From: Watersipora subatra
Lineage: Eukaryota; Bryozoa; Gymnolaemata; Cheilostomatida; Watersiporidae
Assembly: GCF_963576615.1 (NCBI RefSeq)
Contig: NC_088711.1
Span: forward strand, 16,043,869 to 16,107,868
Length of the DNA: 64,000 bases
Reading direction: 5' to 3'
Within the stretch, counting starts at the first letter, position 1. Every line of letters begins with the position of its first letter. The translations under genes were made by a program, and so were the position numbers. Below are positions 1-11,666 of this stretch, one piece after another. The notes beneath the pieces are model-generated. The model saw nothing but the letters and a program-made list of their open reading frames with translations, was not told the origin of the DNA and did not search any database.

Positions 1-60
1 TTTGCTGCAGTGTTTGCTGCAGTGCTTGCTGCAATGTTTGCCGCAGTGATTGCTGCACTT
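1..60. repeat. 12-bp tandem repeat, about 5 copies
   Basis: Five imperfect copies of TTTGCTGCAGTG run from the first base of the window, so the array probably begins further left. Copies differ by single substitutions. The unit length is a multiple of three, but no reading frame extends out of it. Confidence 0.85.
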
Positions 61-1896
61 CCAATAAATCATTGAAAATGTGACATAATCGGCTGTACTG
101 TTTATAATCATCTAAAATGGGTAAAACGCTCGTAGTGGATATATTCATGTCGTTGGTAAACTCACCTATTGTAGTCAAAATCACCTTTAGTAGGTAAAGT
201 CACATGTAGCCGTTATATTAACCTGTAGTGATATTTTTAGTCTGATGTTAGTAACAGAGGAGAAAACTCCTAACTATCATTTTTAGGGTTGTAAAGCTGT
301 TTAATTGGGCTGCTTCTAATAGCCTCCTTACAAAACTCAAGTTCAACTAGCCACTGTGTAAGCTTGAAATCAAGTAATCTATATATGTATTAGATTTAGC
401 CCCTCACTATGTAAAAGGGTAACACAACTCTTGAAGTTAATTTGTTTCGAAGTAACTAAAGAATCTCTGTGTGCTGTATTGTATTTTATTGCTCCAATTA
501 TATTTTTGTTACAGCATAAGTCTTTTGTCTGGTTTTCACCCCATTGAGGTATGAGCTGCAAGTAAGCTTCATCTGAATGAGATTTTTTATCATCTTTTAT
601 GCAAATCGTCATTTTCATTATGATGTAGCCCAATGTATTGTATTTATATAATATATCATAAATATAATATATATTTATGATGTGTTATATATATTTATTA
701 TATTATATTTATTATTTAAATATAACCTATATTTACATGTATATAGTACATGTAGCCCGAGGTATCGGGTCCATGTGTTATGATAAATCGTATACCATGA
801 GTATGTTCTTTTGGTTATAGACTGAAGAGTCTTCTCAATCAGAGCTAATCTCCTATGAAACCTTTAAGCGTCTCTGCATAAAGGTAGGCTGACTTTTAGC
901 AGCTGCTGTCAGTGTATGTGGAACACAAGAAGATACAAATCATGAACAAGCTCAATTGTTATTGCTTTGACACTAAAAAATCAAACATTAGTCTTGTCTT
1001 TTGTGGGCTCATCATAATAAAAATTGGCTAAATTTGTAAGTTGCAAGGTTGAAGTCGGGTCTAAATGTTTGGTCGTTTTCAATAGATTAGAGAAAACTGG
1101 CTAAATTGAAGGATTTACCTGCAGATGTCTTGAACCAATTTGTTATTTCATTGTTTATCAGCTGTGCTTGATCTTATCGGTGCTGCCTGCTTTCTAGCTA
1201 AAAAATAAACTAAGCATTCAAAATGAGATTTTTAGTTAAGAGTCGAGAGCTTCCTTTGTAGAGCGAACATTGTTACATTCTTTTGACATCATTTCCTCTC
1301 TAACGATTGCATGCTGTTAGTATTGATTTAGTTTAACTCTGGTAGCTTGTTTCACCGCAGGTCACCGATTGCCCACAAAGCACATCAATACTTGATAAGT
1401 AATAACTATTGAATATTATTGATTTTTATTAATATTTTAGGACCACCAACCATCCAGCACATTTCATGAGTTCGCTACTGATCTACGCCTAAGGCACTGA
1501 TCACCTGACTATCAGATGTTAGCATTTCTCATAAATGTATTTTCATGTAATAATTATGCATCGTTTCACAAATTATTTTAATACAACTTTTCCTATTTGT
1601 TATAGTCTATGTAGGTTTGGGTGCTTGTGCAAAAATATTTTCCTATTCATAATTTATGAGGAGTACTTACCTTGACTGTATCTCTCGGTTTGTTGTTGTG
1701 ATTTGTTGTTACTTTTATTTACTCTTGAACAACAGTCCGTAGTTGGACACCAATGAAGTATGTTTATAAACAATACAAAGATATTTTTCTAATTTATCAG
1801 CTTATAGTGGTTTCCTAAAAGTGCTAGAAATTGCAAGGCAGTTGCTCATTCATATTTTTGGACAAAAGAAATTTACATTAGCTTCTTTTACAATCT
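61..1896. other. AT-rich intergenic DNA, no gene seen
   Basis: No convincing coding potential on either strand. Positions 640-735 are a very AT-rich, partly self-complementary stretch. I see nothing else I can name. Confidence 0.6.
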
Positions 1897-1902
1897 TTTA
1901 TT
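1897..1902 (-). promoter_or_regulatory. Poly(A) signal for the methyltransferase-like gene
   Basis: TTTATT on the plus strand reads AATAAA on the minus strand, about 165 bases past the stop codon of the minus-strand gene. Assigned by position and motif only. Confidence 0.5.
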
Positions 1903-2066
1903 GCAAACCATAGCATGAGTATTACGGTATATAAACTTGTGCACCACAGAAAAACTAGAGTAAAACTCATAAATAAATAAGATTGCATACATGTATATAA
2001 AATATATTGTATTCAAATATGTAAATGACTTCAAATAAGAAACTTGATGACAGTGTTATAGAGTAG

Positions 2067-3068
2067 TTAGTTCCAGACAGCCTTCGATCGACCAATGTTA
2101 GCCTTAGGTTTACGAGCTTTATTGTCAAGAATACCCTGAATGTCGCGAGTCACAGGCATATTGTATGTTAGGTCTTCATCCGCTACAACAGGAGGTGGTT
2201 TGTAGCCTGAACTTCCATAGCGTGTCAGCATTGGGGCTCGTCCCCGTAAACCGGGAGACGCAGAGATGAATAGGAGCCGGTCAGTAAACTGTACAATGTC
2301 TCCTTCATACTTGAACATACCCTCTGTTAGCTCCCTTATGGCATTTCGAATAACTGCATCATCAGAGCTCTCCAAATCAGCCGGATGCTTTTCTTGAAGC
2401 ATGGACAGCCACTTTACTTTAGGCATTATTATCGGACAGATTTCTATGTCCCATTTCACATCAAAACCAGCGTCTTGAAGGGCATTCAGTATGGGTCCTA
2501 TATCGACGTCCTTGCTTTCAAATTCTTTTACCATTTTCTTTGGAAGAGGTAGTGTATTTAACATACCAGGCCTATGGATGATAAGCAGCTTTCCTTCTCC
2601 ATGTAAACAAAGTTTTAGCTGAGAAAATAAACTGTACATATTGCTTGTTAGATCCTGAATGCAGTCTTTGATCAAAATTCTATCGAATAGATTTTTCTTT
2701 AAACTTGAGCATTCGCTTGATGCATTTCTAAAATAGTCATCAACTCTGGTGCTAGTAGTAACAGCTGATTGAGTACTTCCACCTTTTTGAATATTTGGCA
2801 ATATGGTAGTTACAGGGTTTACTAAACAAAATTTTCTTTCTACCAGCGGAGAAAAGGAGCCTTTTTCTTCCCCGATGTAACAAAACCGGTCTGTTGTACC
2901 AAGCTCTAAGTGAGTGTGTATGAGGCTAAACATAGCCTCTTCATAAGCTTGGCCAAATCTGTACTGGTCTTCTTCCGGATAGTTTGGTATAGCGAGTTGC
3001 TGTTGGTACTCTTCTGATATCAGAGAAAACGGTCGAGGTATTTCTGGTCCCAAATAATTCGACGCCAT
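2067..3068 (-). CDS. Methyltransferase-like protein, intronless
   Basis: An uninterrupted 333-aa reading frame starts at an ATG in good context (AATATGG) and has no sign of introns. I do not recognise a named orthologue. The order of conserved-looking segments suggests a class I SAM-dependent methyltransferase fold: a strand-loop resembling motif I near residue 63 (FCYIGEEKGSF), an acidic strand near 130 (FDRILIKDC), a strand near 160 (GKLLIIHRP) and a C-terminal strand near 268 (DRLLFISA). The glycine-rich SAM loop is degenerate (one glycine pair in IGEEKG rather than GxGxG), so catalytic activity is uncertain. The C-terminal 55 residues are basic and proline-rich and are probably disordered. 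No signal peptide or membrane segment is seen. The lack of introns, against 2-6 exons in the other genes here, could mean an old retrocopy or simply a single-exon family. The reading frame is intact, so I take it as a functional gene. Fold assignment is inference. Confidence 0.8.
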   Translation of the reverse strand: MASNYLGPEIPRPFSLISEEYQQQLAIPNYPEEDQYRFGQAYEEAMFSLIHTHLELGTTDRFCYIGEEKGSFSPLVERKFCLVNPVTTILPNIQKGGSTQSAVTTSTRVDDYFRNASSECSSLKKNLFDRILIKDCIQDLTSNMYSLFSQLKLCLHGEGKLLIIHRPGMLNTLPLPKKMVKEFESKDVDIGPILNALQDAGFDVKWDIEICPIIMPKVKWLSMLQEKHPADLESSDDAVIRNAIRELTEGMFKYEGDIVQFTDRLLFISASPGLRGRAPMLTRYGSSGYKPPPVVADEDLTYNMPVTRDIQGILDNKARKPKANIGRSKAVWN

Positions 3069-6000
3069 ATTTTCTTAAAGCTTCTGTATATGTTTAAGTT
3101 TTAAGATATAAATAATCTACTATATAAAAATAACTTCGTCTCAGGAGAAGTTCTGCCCGTCTAATTTAGATAGTTTTTACAACTAGCCGTCATCCCTCGG
3201 CTTTTCAAGGTTTCCTATTTGGTTCAGTTGTCATGGCTCCGTAGCCGGAATCAACGTTTCAGGGTGGGTAAGCTTTATCCCCTATCATTTACAAAATGTC
3301 AAGATTCTTCTGCTACTCATAACTTAGCGCTTGGTAAAACATTAATTCGGAGCGCCCAAAAAGGAGTAATAATTCGGCGCTATTTTTCAGAGGTCAAGGT
3401 ATTAACGCAAACGGTATGCTGTTGTAGGAATAACTTTTGAACATTGGTTTATCAATCTAAGCTGTTATTCAGTGCAGTTTTGGTTATAATAATTTGGAAA
3501 CCAAGCTACAATTTTTTTGTTTGATATTAGTAAGTAAGAGACTACAATTTGGGTCGATGATATGATGCTTTGATAAATAATATGAACATTTAAAACCGGG
3601 AGCATTCTCATTACCAACTACAAATAAGCTACTATTGAAAGAAGGAAATGTGTACAAAATTTTCATGATAGTGCCACAAAGACTAATGAACTGTTTTTTT
3701 TTCATATAACCACAGGTTTATGTGTTGTTACCCTCACATGCTAAATTACGTTGTTTACTTAATAGTTAATTTCACAATAAGGTTGACATTAAACTAAACC
3801 TTTGCTTGCAGTGTGTTTCAATAATGAATGAGGGGCAATTGCAGACGAAGCTCAACTATTTTAAATAAGTTGAGCTATAAATTGCATTAACATTAGCTCA
3901 CAATGAAATAAGTTGAATAAAATAAAAATTGAATTTGTACTCAAATAGCGTTACCAATATCACTAATACTTACTCGATACTTACTCGGTAGTAATAGTAC
4001 ACTTGTAATTAGCCCCAGGGGCCTGGAAAAAGTGCCTCAGAAGTAAAAATTTGGTTAATACTATGGTTTACCTAGATTCCAGCATTAGGCTGAGTTATGT
4101 TTCAGTCTGAGATTTAAGTCTTAAGTCTCTAATGGTTTTGGGTAAGAAACTGTTATGAAAGAGGCGAGTCACGGCATATATTGATGTTGGTTCACCCCGG
4201 GCAGCAGCACGTGTGATTATGGCAGTATCCTTTCTGTCAGTAGTAAGCTCATCATAAGCAGAGGCTAGCACATTATGCTTACTTTCATGTGATAGAATCT
4301 TCATCAGTAAAGCTACTCTCTGATTTCTTCTTCTGGATTTCTTCTAATGGTTCGGAAAAAAATATTTTTAAAGCAACATGAAAGCTCCTTAAAATCTTAA
4401 TGAAAGAGTAATTTTTTGATAGATGGCTACCTCCTTATATAGTGTTATGAATTTTTGTATAAATGCCTACAAATTATGTAAAGACAAAATTAAGTCAGCA
4501 TGGGAAGGGGTTTAATGTGCACTCAAATGCTGCTCTCAAATGCTGCTCTGATAAGTACTCATCATTGGACGTGCATAAAGCGTGCACATGTATTTTTTAC
4601 GTCATGTAATCCATATATGACGTACAGTTTTTCCATCACTTCGTTTATGTAAGTTTGTTTTGTATTTTAAGAATATAAAAATGCTGCTGTTGCCATGTCC
4701 AGCAGAGGCTTTTGAAATCAAGTCTTAAAAAAGTATAAAGTACGTAAAACTGTAAGAAAAGCAAGTGAATTTACTAGCAAATCTGTGAGGTTGATGCAAA
4801 TGAAGATATCTGTGAACACTATTGTGTTTGCATCCACTAGAAATGCTTAACAGCTTCGTTTGTTAATTTTTCGCAATTGGCTGCTTGTCAGTGATATATT
4901 CTTTAATGGAATTTAAAAAATTGCCATTCCAATCAGGGTTAATGGAATTTAATCCATGTTATAGTGGAACAATATTACTATACCATAGCTTGCCGCTGTT
5001 AAAAATTCTGAGTTGTTTCTTACTTGCAAAAGTGCCACTAACTTGTACTAGTGCTAGTTTATTCACATAGGAGGCTAACCTTAGTAGTATATCTATTATA
5101 AAAAGCTGTTCAGGATTTCTTTTATTAAATTTAAAGCTTACATTATCAAGTTTTTTTAAGGATAATGGTTGAGAACAATTAAAATAATATATAATTTTGA
5201 AGCAAAATGTTTTTAAATAAGACCTATACAGGAAGGTGAATCTTAATGTATTTGATGTGAAATATACGTCATGTCTCAATCAAATGAAACATAACGAGGC
5301 AATCAGATATTCGCAACTATATATATGCCTATCAGATGCCAAAGTTTTACTGTTTAAAATGCTGTAGTCACTTGCTGTCTTGTTCAAATATTTGACGCTT
5401 TTATGAAACAAATGATAGCGGAGCATTAGCAATCAGCTCAAATTTGCGTTATAAGAAATGCGAATTTAATAGTAACAATGCTGATTGTTGTGAGTTTTGT
5501 TTATTAGTTTACTTAACTATTTAACAGAGGTCATAGTTGGTGCATTGACTAATGAAACTGAAGATTCTAATGGTACCCGTAATTTTAAACCCATTCCAAA
5601 CAAACCTCTTTGGAGTGGACCGTGGAGATTTCATTCATAGGTGACTCTGTTACCGTCAAGTCAAAAATAATAATTTAATAATTCAGATAGTTGTATATGC
5701 TGTGTAGTTGTATGATTGTGTCCCTAAGTCTTCGATTGAATATTATGAAAAACCAAGTTTAATTCGGTACAGTCTTAGAATTCTAAAGAATTAACAAATT
5801 GAGAACTATACATTTGCAATGCTGAAATTTAAAGCTATCTACTATACAAGTGCAATACGTTACTTATTGAGAGGATGGTGCTAATGTTCAGCATATAAAA
5901 CAGTCTACATTAACGGTAAACAATACCCAGAGCCTTATACGCTAGAGAAGAGCCTGGTAAAAGGTAGATAATTGCTGCGGTTAGACATGTCTTGCTTCAT

Positions 6001-6364
6001 TCTCACAGTAATTGTTATGGCAAATAAGAATACTGTAGAGCTGCTACAGGCTAGTCTTCATAGAATGGTATGTGGCAGTAGTTTGCTGACAACTGGTAGG
6101 AAGGTGCTCTCTATGCTCAGCATATAAATATACCGCCAATACAAAACTGAATTAAATTAATCACTACTGAATTAAATTAATCACTATCGTTATGTCTATA
6201 AAATGACTACTGATAAATCACAGCTTCTTATTTTTTATGATTCCCAATGTTGTGCGCTTGCCTATTTATCATTCAAGTGTAAAAGTTGTCTTCTCCTGCC
6301 TGGAAGTTGCATCTGCATGGGAGGCAATTTGTTAGACTACCAGAGAGTCTATAGAAGTTATTAT

Positions 6365-6366
<2 letters not shown>
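3069..6366. other. Intergenic DNA with a possible LINE scrap
   Basis: No host gene is supported. On the minus strand at 4095-4304 a 69-aa frame contains NSFLPKTIRD, which resembles the C-terminal end of CR1/L2-type LINE reverse transcriptases (usually FFPRTIRDWN). It is too short to assign firmly. At 6145-6187 a 20-bp AT-rich unit is duplicated in tandem. The rest is unremarkable AT-rich sequence. Confidence 0.4.
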
Positions 6367-6427
<61 letters not shown>

Positions 6428-6428
6428 A
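6367..6428. repeat. (TA)n microsatellite
   Basis: A near-perfect TA dinucleotide run of about 60 bases with one G interruption. It is directly followed by a short dispersed repeat that recurs inverted beside another AT microsatellite at 51 kb. Confidence 0.9.
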
Positions 6429-6429
6429 C

Positions 6430-6490
6430 AATTTATCATAAGTAGAACTAAAACCGCAGTGCTCAACATGGAATGGAGCTGTATAAATTA
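6430..6490 (+). repeat. Dispersed repeat beside AT microsatellite, copy 1
   Basis: The stretch containing AACTAAAACCGCAGTGCTC and then GGAGCTGTATAAA matches, in reverse complement, 50964-51014, with only a few differences. In both places it borders a TA/TATG microsatellite, so the microsatellite is probably part of the mobile unit. Full element ends are not resolved. Confidence 0.7.
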
Positions 6491-8238
6491 ATAGAGAATT
6501 AAATAGAGTGCGTAACTTGATTAGTTTTCTATTTATATGTATTTTGTGTGTTTAATTTTTTTAGCAATATTTAAGTAAACAATGATAAAATACTTGAGAT
6601 TAATTAAAGCATAAGGACAAAAGGCACTCACTAGTGCAGAGAAAGCAACATTATTGCATCTGCTTATATAGAATGAAAGTTCCAAGGCACTTGTCATTAG
6701 CCAGATTAGAATAACTCACCTGAGTTTAGGGGTAGTGGAGAGGGTAGGGAATATATAAGGCAAGATAATTGCAAGAAGTCTTATATACAAGATGTTATTT
6801 CAATACTAATTTTGTACTCGGGCAAATTCTGGTTGATGAACCAGGAGGCGGGTAACCTTTGCTCGTTTGGACTAAAATGGTTGCGTATTACCTGGATGTG
6901 TCTCCAGAGGGTAAAATGCGCCAATGAGGATAACACAGATTTCCAGCAACCGTAATTGATGCTGTCAAATATTTTTGAGTGTAATAAATATGGACATAAA
7001 TATTATTACTGGCAATTCTCATTGCTAAAAGGCTTATTATGTAATGGATATTGTCCCAAAGAAGAGCTTATAGGTTAATACTAGCATTCATTTATACACA
7101 TCCACATTTACTAATGATATGTTAGTAGCGGGCATTTTAGATGAGAAATATTGTCTTACAAGAATTTATCACTCGATGGGAAAAAAAGATTTTCTTTAAA
7201 AATATTGTTTTAGATTTAGTAAATAAAATTACGCATATATTTCATTTTAATTACAAACATTTATTTTAGTTTGTGTAGGATAGCTCCCAACGCGCATGCC
7301 CATTTTCAACCTTACAATTCCCTTCGCAATGCAAACAATTTTTTAATATCCTTTTGAATATCTTTTTAAATATCTCAATAATTATACATTTAATTTCAAC
7401 TACTTGTTTAATTTGTTATGATAGATGTTGACATGTGACAACTTTGTCCAGCATTACAGTAACATTGGTATAATAGTGAGACTTTGATCGGATACCTGCT
7501 CCCTATTAGTAGAAGTTCAGTTTGTGGTGAACAAGCTAGATGGTTCTTGAGCTAGGCTTGGGATGGTGGAATATTCACAAGTGCATGCGGACTCATTCGT
7601 TCACTTAATGAGTCACATTCTGTGGTCGCTTCAGTTTAATCTTTGGTTGGGACGCGCTTAGTTTGTCTCATCCAGTTGCCATGGTGATTGGCAAGGTGTT
7701 AATATGGATTAATTATGCTAGGATATTTAGGATTGGACACTTTACATTGGCTCCGCCAGCACCGTCTGCAGAGATATATTTAGTTTGTTTAGTTTGAAGA
7801 GCTGATTGTTGAAACCTTTATGGGACTTGAGCACCTAACATTATGTTAATTATCATGACTGGTATCTTTTGAATAATAAGTGGGGAACTATGTTATCCTA
7901 TACCTGTAACTACAAGCAAAAATTGCTACACTTTTGGCCTTGGCTTGAGCGTTTTACGTTTCATAATATGGTAACTGATAGGACTGGTTTCAGACAAGTA
8001 ACTGATGCCAAATTTGGTTTTCTACTGCAAGTATTTAGTCTTTACTTAGTTGATTTAGGGATCAACCTTAGAACTTTGCATGATAAGGTTTTGGTTTATC
8101 TCTAAATTTGGTTTGTATCAAATTGTATTTACATGTACATGTTGTTTGTATATTTGGTCCTTCATGCTTGCACTTTGCCCTCTGTCTCTCTCCTATTCTT
8201 ATAAGCTGTACTTCTGACCACAAATATCATCTGTAAAA
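6491..8238. other. Intergenic DNA; possible RFX-type site
   Basis: No gene supported. At 7675-7688 GTTGCCATGGTGAT fits the RFX X-box pattern (two half sites around a short spacer) and is followed at once by ATTGG, an inverted CCAAT box. This could be a promoter fragment, but I find no exon attached to it. A 78-codon open frame at 7869-8105 looks like chance. Confidence 0.3.
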
Positions 8239-8247
8239 GGCCAAAAG

Positions 8248-8426
8248 TAGCCTGTCTTGACAAACTGTTGTTTTTGCGGAGTTGTCCCCCGTCAAGCGGG
8301 CGAGCAACACAACACATTGTGTTGCTCGTCCCCCGTCAAGCGGGCGAGCAACACAATGTGTTGTGTTGCTCGCCCGCTCGACGGGGGGACAACTCCGCAA
8401 AAAAGACAATTTGTCAAGACAGGCTA
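8248..8426. mobile_element. Foldback element, short copy, 9-bp target duplication
   Basis: A 179-bp element that is almost entirely an inverted repeat. Its ends are TAGCCTGTCTTGACAAA and the reverse complement, and it is flanked by a perfect 9-bp direct repeat GGCCAAAAG (8239-8247 and 8427-8435). The arms carry GCGGAGTTGTCCCCC and then blocks of GCGGGCGAGCAACACAA, giving several nested stems. It is GC-rich in an AT-rich setting. A 9-bp duplication with long inverted arms is typical of Mutator-like/foldback elements. No transposase is present, so it is non-autonomous. The same family recurs at 18899-19562. Confidence 0.9.
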
Positions 8427-8822
8427 GGCCAAAAGATGTCTATCAAATTCGAATATTTATATGATTCTGTTGCATTCCTGTTCATCTGGTGCTTATTTAA
8501 GGCTACATGGAGTATTACTTAGCTCTAATGCGAACCTTAGTTAGGCAGATAGAAGCCTTTACTATGTAATCAAAAAATTGCTATCTAATATCTGTTTTAT
8601 GAATTACATATTTCCTTGTTCTGGTATCTGGATGTCCCTAAACAGTATAAGATCACCGCTACCTCTGATAAGCTCAGGCTAAACCTGATCACATAGCCCA
8701 TGACTTTTCATTTCTTGTGCAGGGTACTTCCTCATTAGAACATGAACATTATGCAGTAAAACACACTTAAATACACCTCAATGCACTAAAATTAAAGTTT
8801 AGTTTCCTGATATCACACTGAG

Positions 8823-9222
8823 TTCAGTTGTACTCCTACATGCTATAGTCAAGTATATATCTCTTGCTGGTGAACAACACCATAGACATCAGCTGACACT
8901 GCTGTTGTCACAATTGGTGTCACAACTGCTGTATGGCACTTGTTACCACATGTCAGTCGTACTGCTACATGTTTTAGTCAAGTATATATCACTTGCTGGT
9001 GAACAACACTATAAACATCAGCTGACACTGCTGTTGTCACAATTGGTGTCACAACTGCTGTATGGCACTTGTTACCACATGTCAGTCGTACTAATACATG
9101 TTCTAGTCAAGTATATATCTCTTACTGGTGAACAACACCATAGACATCAGCTGACACTGCTGTTGTCACAATTGGTGTCACAACTGCTGTATGGTACTTG
9201 TTACCACATTTCAGTTTGTTAT
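8823..9222 (+). repeat. 129-bp tandem repeat, about 3.1 copies
   Basis: CAATTGGTGTCACAACTGCTG starts at 8911, 9040 and 9169, exactly 129 bases apart, and the flanking sequence repeats with it. Because 129 is 43 codons, one plus-strand frame (8905-9270) stays open across the copies and spells a repeated peptide. Copies differ at several silent and non-silent sites alike. I regard it as a minisatellite, not a gene. Confidence 0.9.
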
Positions 9223-9562
9223 CATTGCTACACGTTTTCTTCTGCCCTTGCTGCAGCAATGGTAAAGTAGCTGGATGGTGGACAAGAGCTGGCCTTTTTA
9301 TGGCATGTCTAGATGCACTACCGTCACCTGCTATCTAAGAAAGTGCTAAATGCATGAACTAGAGGCATTCAATATTCTTTATAATGTGTTCTGTTGCTAA
9401 AAGGTGATTATTGAGGCGTCTCTTAATTCAAGGTGCTTATCAATGCTAACTTGCAACCATGTGAGATTTTTCGTACAAGCTAGTACTTTATGTATACAAA
9501 TTTAAATATCTCGTATATAGCACTGTCGTATATACAGCAGGATTCTGTAGACAGCGATGGTC

Positions 9563-9895
9563 TAAAATAACAGTAGTTTATAGATGGCACCGCTGTATAG
9601 ATAGCATTGATTTATAGATAGCAGTGATCTTTAGGTAGCGTTGATCTATAGATAGCGCTGATCTATGGATAGCAGTGATATATAGGTAGCGTTGATCTAT
9701 AAATAGCACTGATCTATAGATAGCAGAGGTTTGTAAATGCAATGTTTTACAGATAGCAATTGTTTATAGGTAGCAGGATTCTATGGAAAACATTGGTTTA
9801 TAGGTAGTAGTGGTTAATAAATAGTCTATAGTTGTCTTGGTCTATAGATGTCTTTTGTCTATAGATGTTTTTGTCTATAGATTGCAGTAGCCTAT
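9563..9895 (+). repeat. Degenerate ~20-bp minisatellite
   Basis: About fifteen diverged copies of a unit close to ATAGATAGCAGTGATCTAT. The array decays at both edges, which suggests age. No open frame of interest. Confidence 0.75.
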
Positions 9896-10227
9896 AGTTT
9901 CTCTATGTTTCACAGTATTCTCTATGTTTTCTCTGTTTCATTCTAGCTGCTTGATTGTTTTGTATTCTTGTATGTTTGCCAACTCTATACAGTTAAATTC
10001 TCATCAATTATTTTACAAAAAACATTTTCCGGAATCAATTGTAATTTTTCGCAGCCCAGAAGTTCAGACTCAGTTCAATTTGGATTCATTGTTGTAAGAC
10101 AAAAGTCATCAACAAGTCAGAGTCAATACTTAACTGATTAATCTGATAAACATCTAGCCGGTCGAGTTCCAATTTGAGCCCAGACAAATCTGACTGGATA
10201 GTCTTTTGACAATGTTATTACACAACT
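9896..10227. other. Intergenic spacer, nothing seen
   Basis: AT-rich DNA between the minisatellite and the TTAA-flanked element. No gene, structured repeat or motif that I can support. Confidence 0.5.
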
Positions 10228-10231
10228 TTAA

Positions 10232-11082
10232 AGGTTGACTTGCAACAAAATTCACATTACAGTTATTTAGTATCAAAAGATTCACCATGTCTTACTCTGT
10301 TGTGTTGTAGGTGCCAAATATGTGGAAATGTGATTAAAAGCTCTTAAAAGCTCAAAAACGAAAAGCCGCCGTAGATTGGAATCTCTTTATTTCCATGACA
10401 TATCCATGAAATTTGGTTATCGTCTTGTCACGTGATGCTCTCACGTGAATTGAAAGGCCAATAAAAAGCTCAATATAAAACTTATCGTAGCACTAGTTTA
10501 TGACAAACACTTCGGGTTTTACCGAAGACCCGTATCAAATATAGATGCTAGCTACTTTACAGTTTTGTTTCGGTTTGGTCTAATCGGCAAGTCGTAATCT
10601 GATCATGTGACCCAATACTTCGCAAATAATTTTTGCAGCACTTTTCGATTATCACAAGTGACCAACAGGCTCGTCATGATTATCAGACAATGATATGTAC
10701 TCCTTCAAGCTGAGGCTAAAAAATTAAACGAATTTTTACGCTAAGTGACAGCATTACGATGACGATAAAACAGGCGCGTAAGAAATAGACATGGTTTTAT
10801 TGAATGCGTGTAGTATATTTGTGAAAATATTTCGACAAAAAAGGTTGCATGAAAGTGTAAACAGAAACCATCTCTCACAACTACGTCACATTTGAGCCGT
10901 TTTGGAAAGAGAATCTAAACTACGGCGGTCTCGTGTGGCTGCGATTTTCTGTTCGTTTTTGAGCTTTTAAGAGCTTGTTATCACTTTTTCACATATTTGG
11001 CACCTACAACACAACAGAGTAAGACATGGTGAATCTTTTGATATCAAATAACTGTAATGTGAATTTTGTTGCAAGTCAACCT
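10232..11082. mobile_element. TTAA-flanked inverted-repeat element (piggyBac/Kolobok-like)
   Basis: Terminal inverted repeats of about 150 bp begin AGGTTGACTTGCAACAAAAT and are flanked on both sides by TTAA (10228-10231 and 11083-11086). TTAA duplication is a hallmark of piggyBac and Kolobok superfamilies. The two arms match closely through TGGTGAATC, TTGTGTTGTAGG and GCTCTTAAAAGCTC, ending at CGGCGG near 10919. The 550-bp centre contains no transposase frame, so this is a non-autonomous derivative. Choosing between the two superfamilies needs an autonomous relative. Confidence 0.9.
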
Positions 11083-11664
11083 TTAACATGAGCCAAACTA
11101 GTCTCTAAGAGACAACATTTGAGTAGTTTTAACATGGTGTAAATATACATGTAGTAAAACATGAATTTCAGAAGTTTTAACAGCTTTTTCATGCAGTTTT
11201 AAGATAAAGCTAACTGTGATAAAGACAAGATATTGGAACTGTGTAATAACTAACATAAAACTCTAGCAAAATATGGCAATATCTAGTTGTTTTCTTATTT
11301 TTATTTTAACTGAAAATGTAAATTTTTAAATTTGGTTTTTTGATCACTTGACACGTTTAATTAAAAGATGAAAAGCGTTGTTTTTATATGTTATAAAAGG
11401 TGTATAAAATACGGTAGTTTGCAATGGTCGTTGTAGGTACAATAAACAAAAATCATTAAAAATTGTTACTAAAGAAATTAAAGTAACTGAGACTTCTGAT
11501 CAGCATTTAAATTTTATTCGACTATCATTCACTGAACATAGACAGTTTTATAAAAAACATAATATATGAGTTGGTGTGACTCCGTATGATGACAACTCTA
11601 GAAAGAATTGGTTCTGTACATTGTAGCAAACAATTTCTAGTATGGTTATGTTAAGTTGATAATA
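11083..11664. other. Spacer between two transposons
   Basis: AT-rich sequence with no coding signal or repeat structure that I can identify. Confidence 0.5.
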
Positions 11665-11666
11665 TA

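Noticed and set aside
8268-8522. 84-codon plus-strand frame
   Set aside because: It runs through the 179-bp foldback element; matching frames exist on the other strand.
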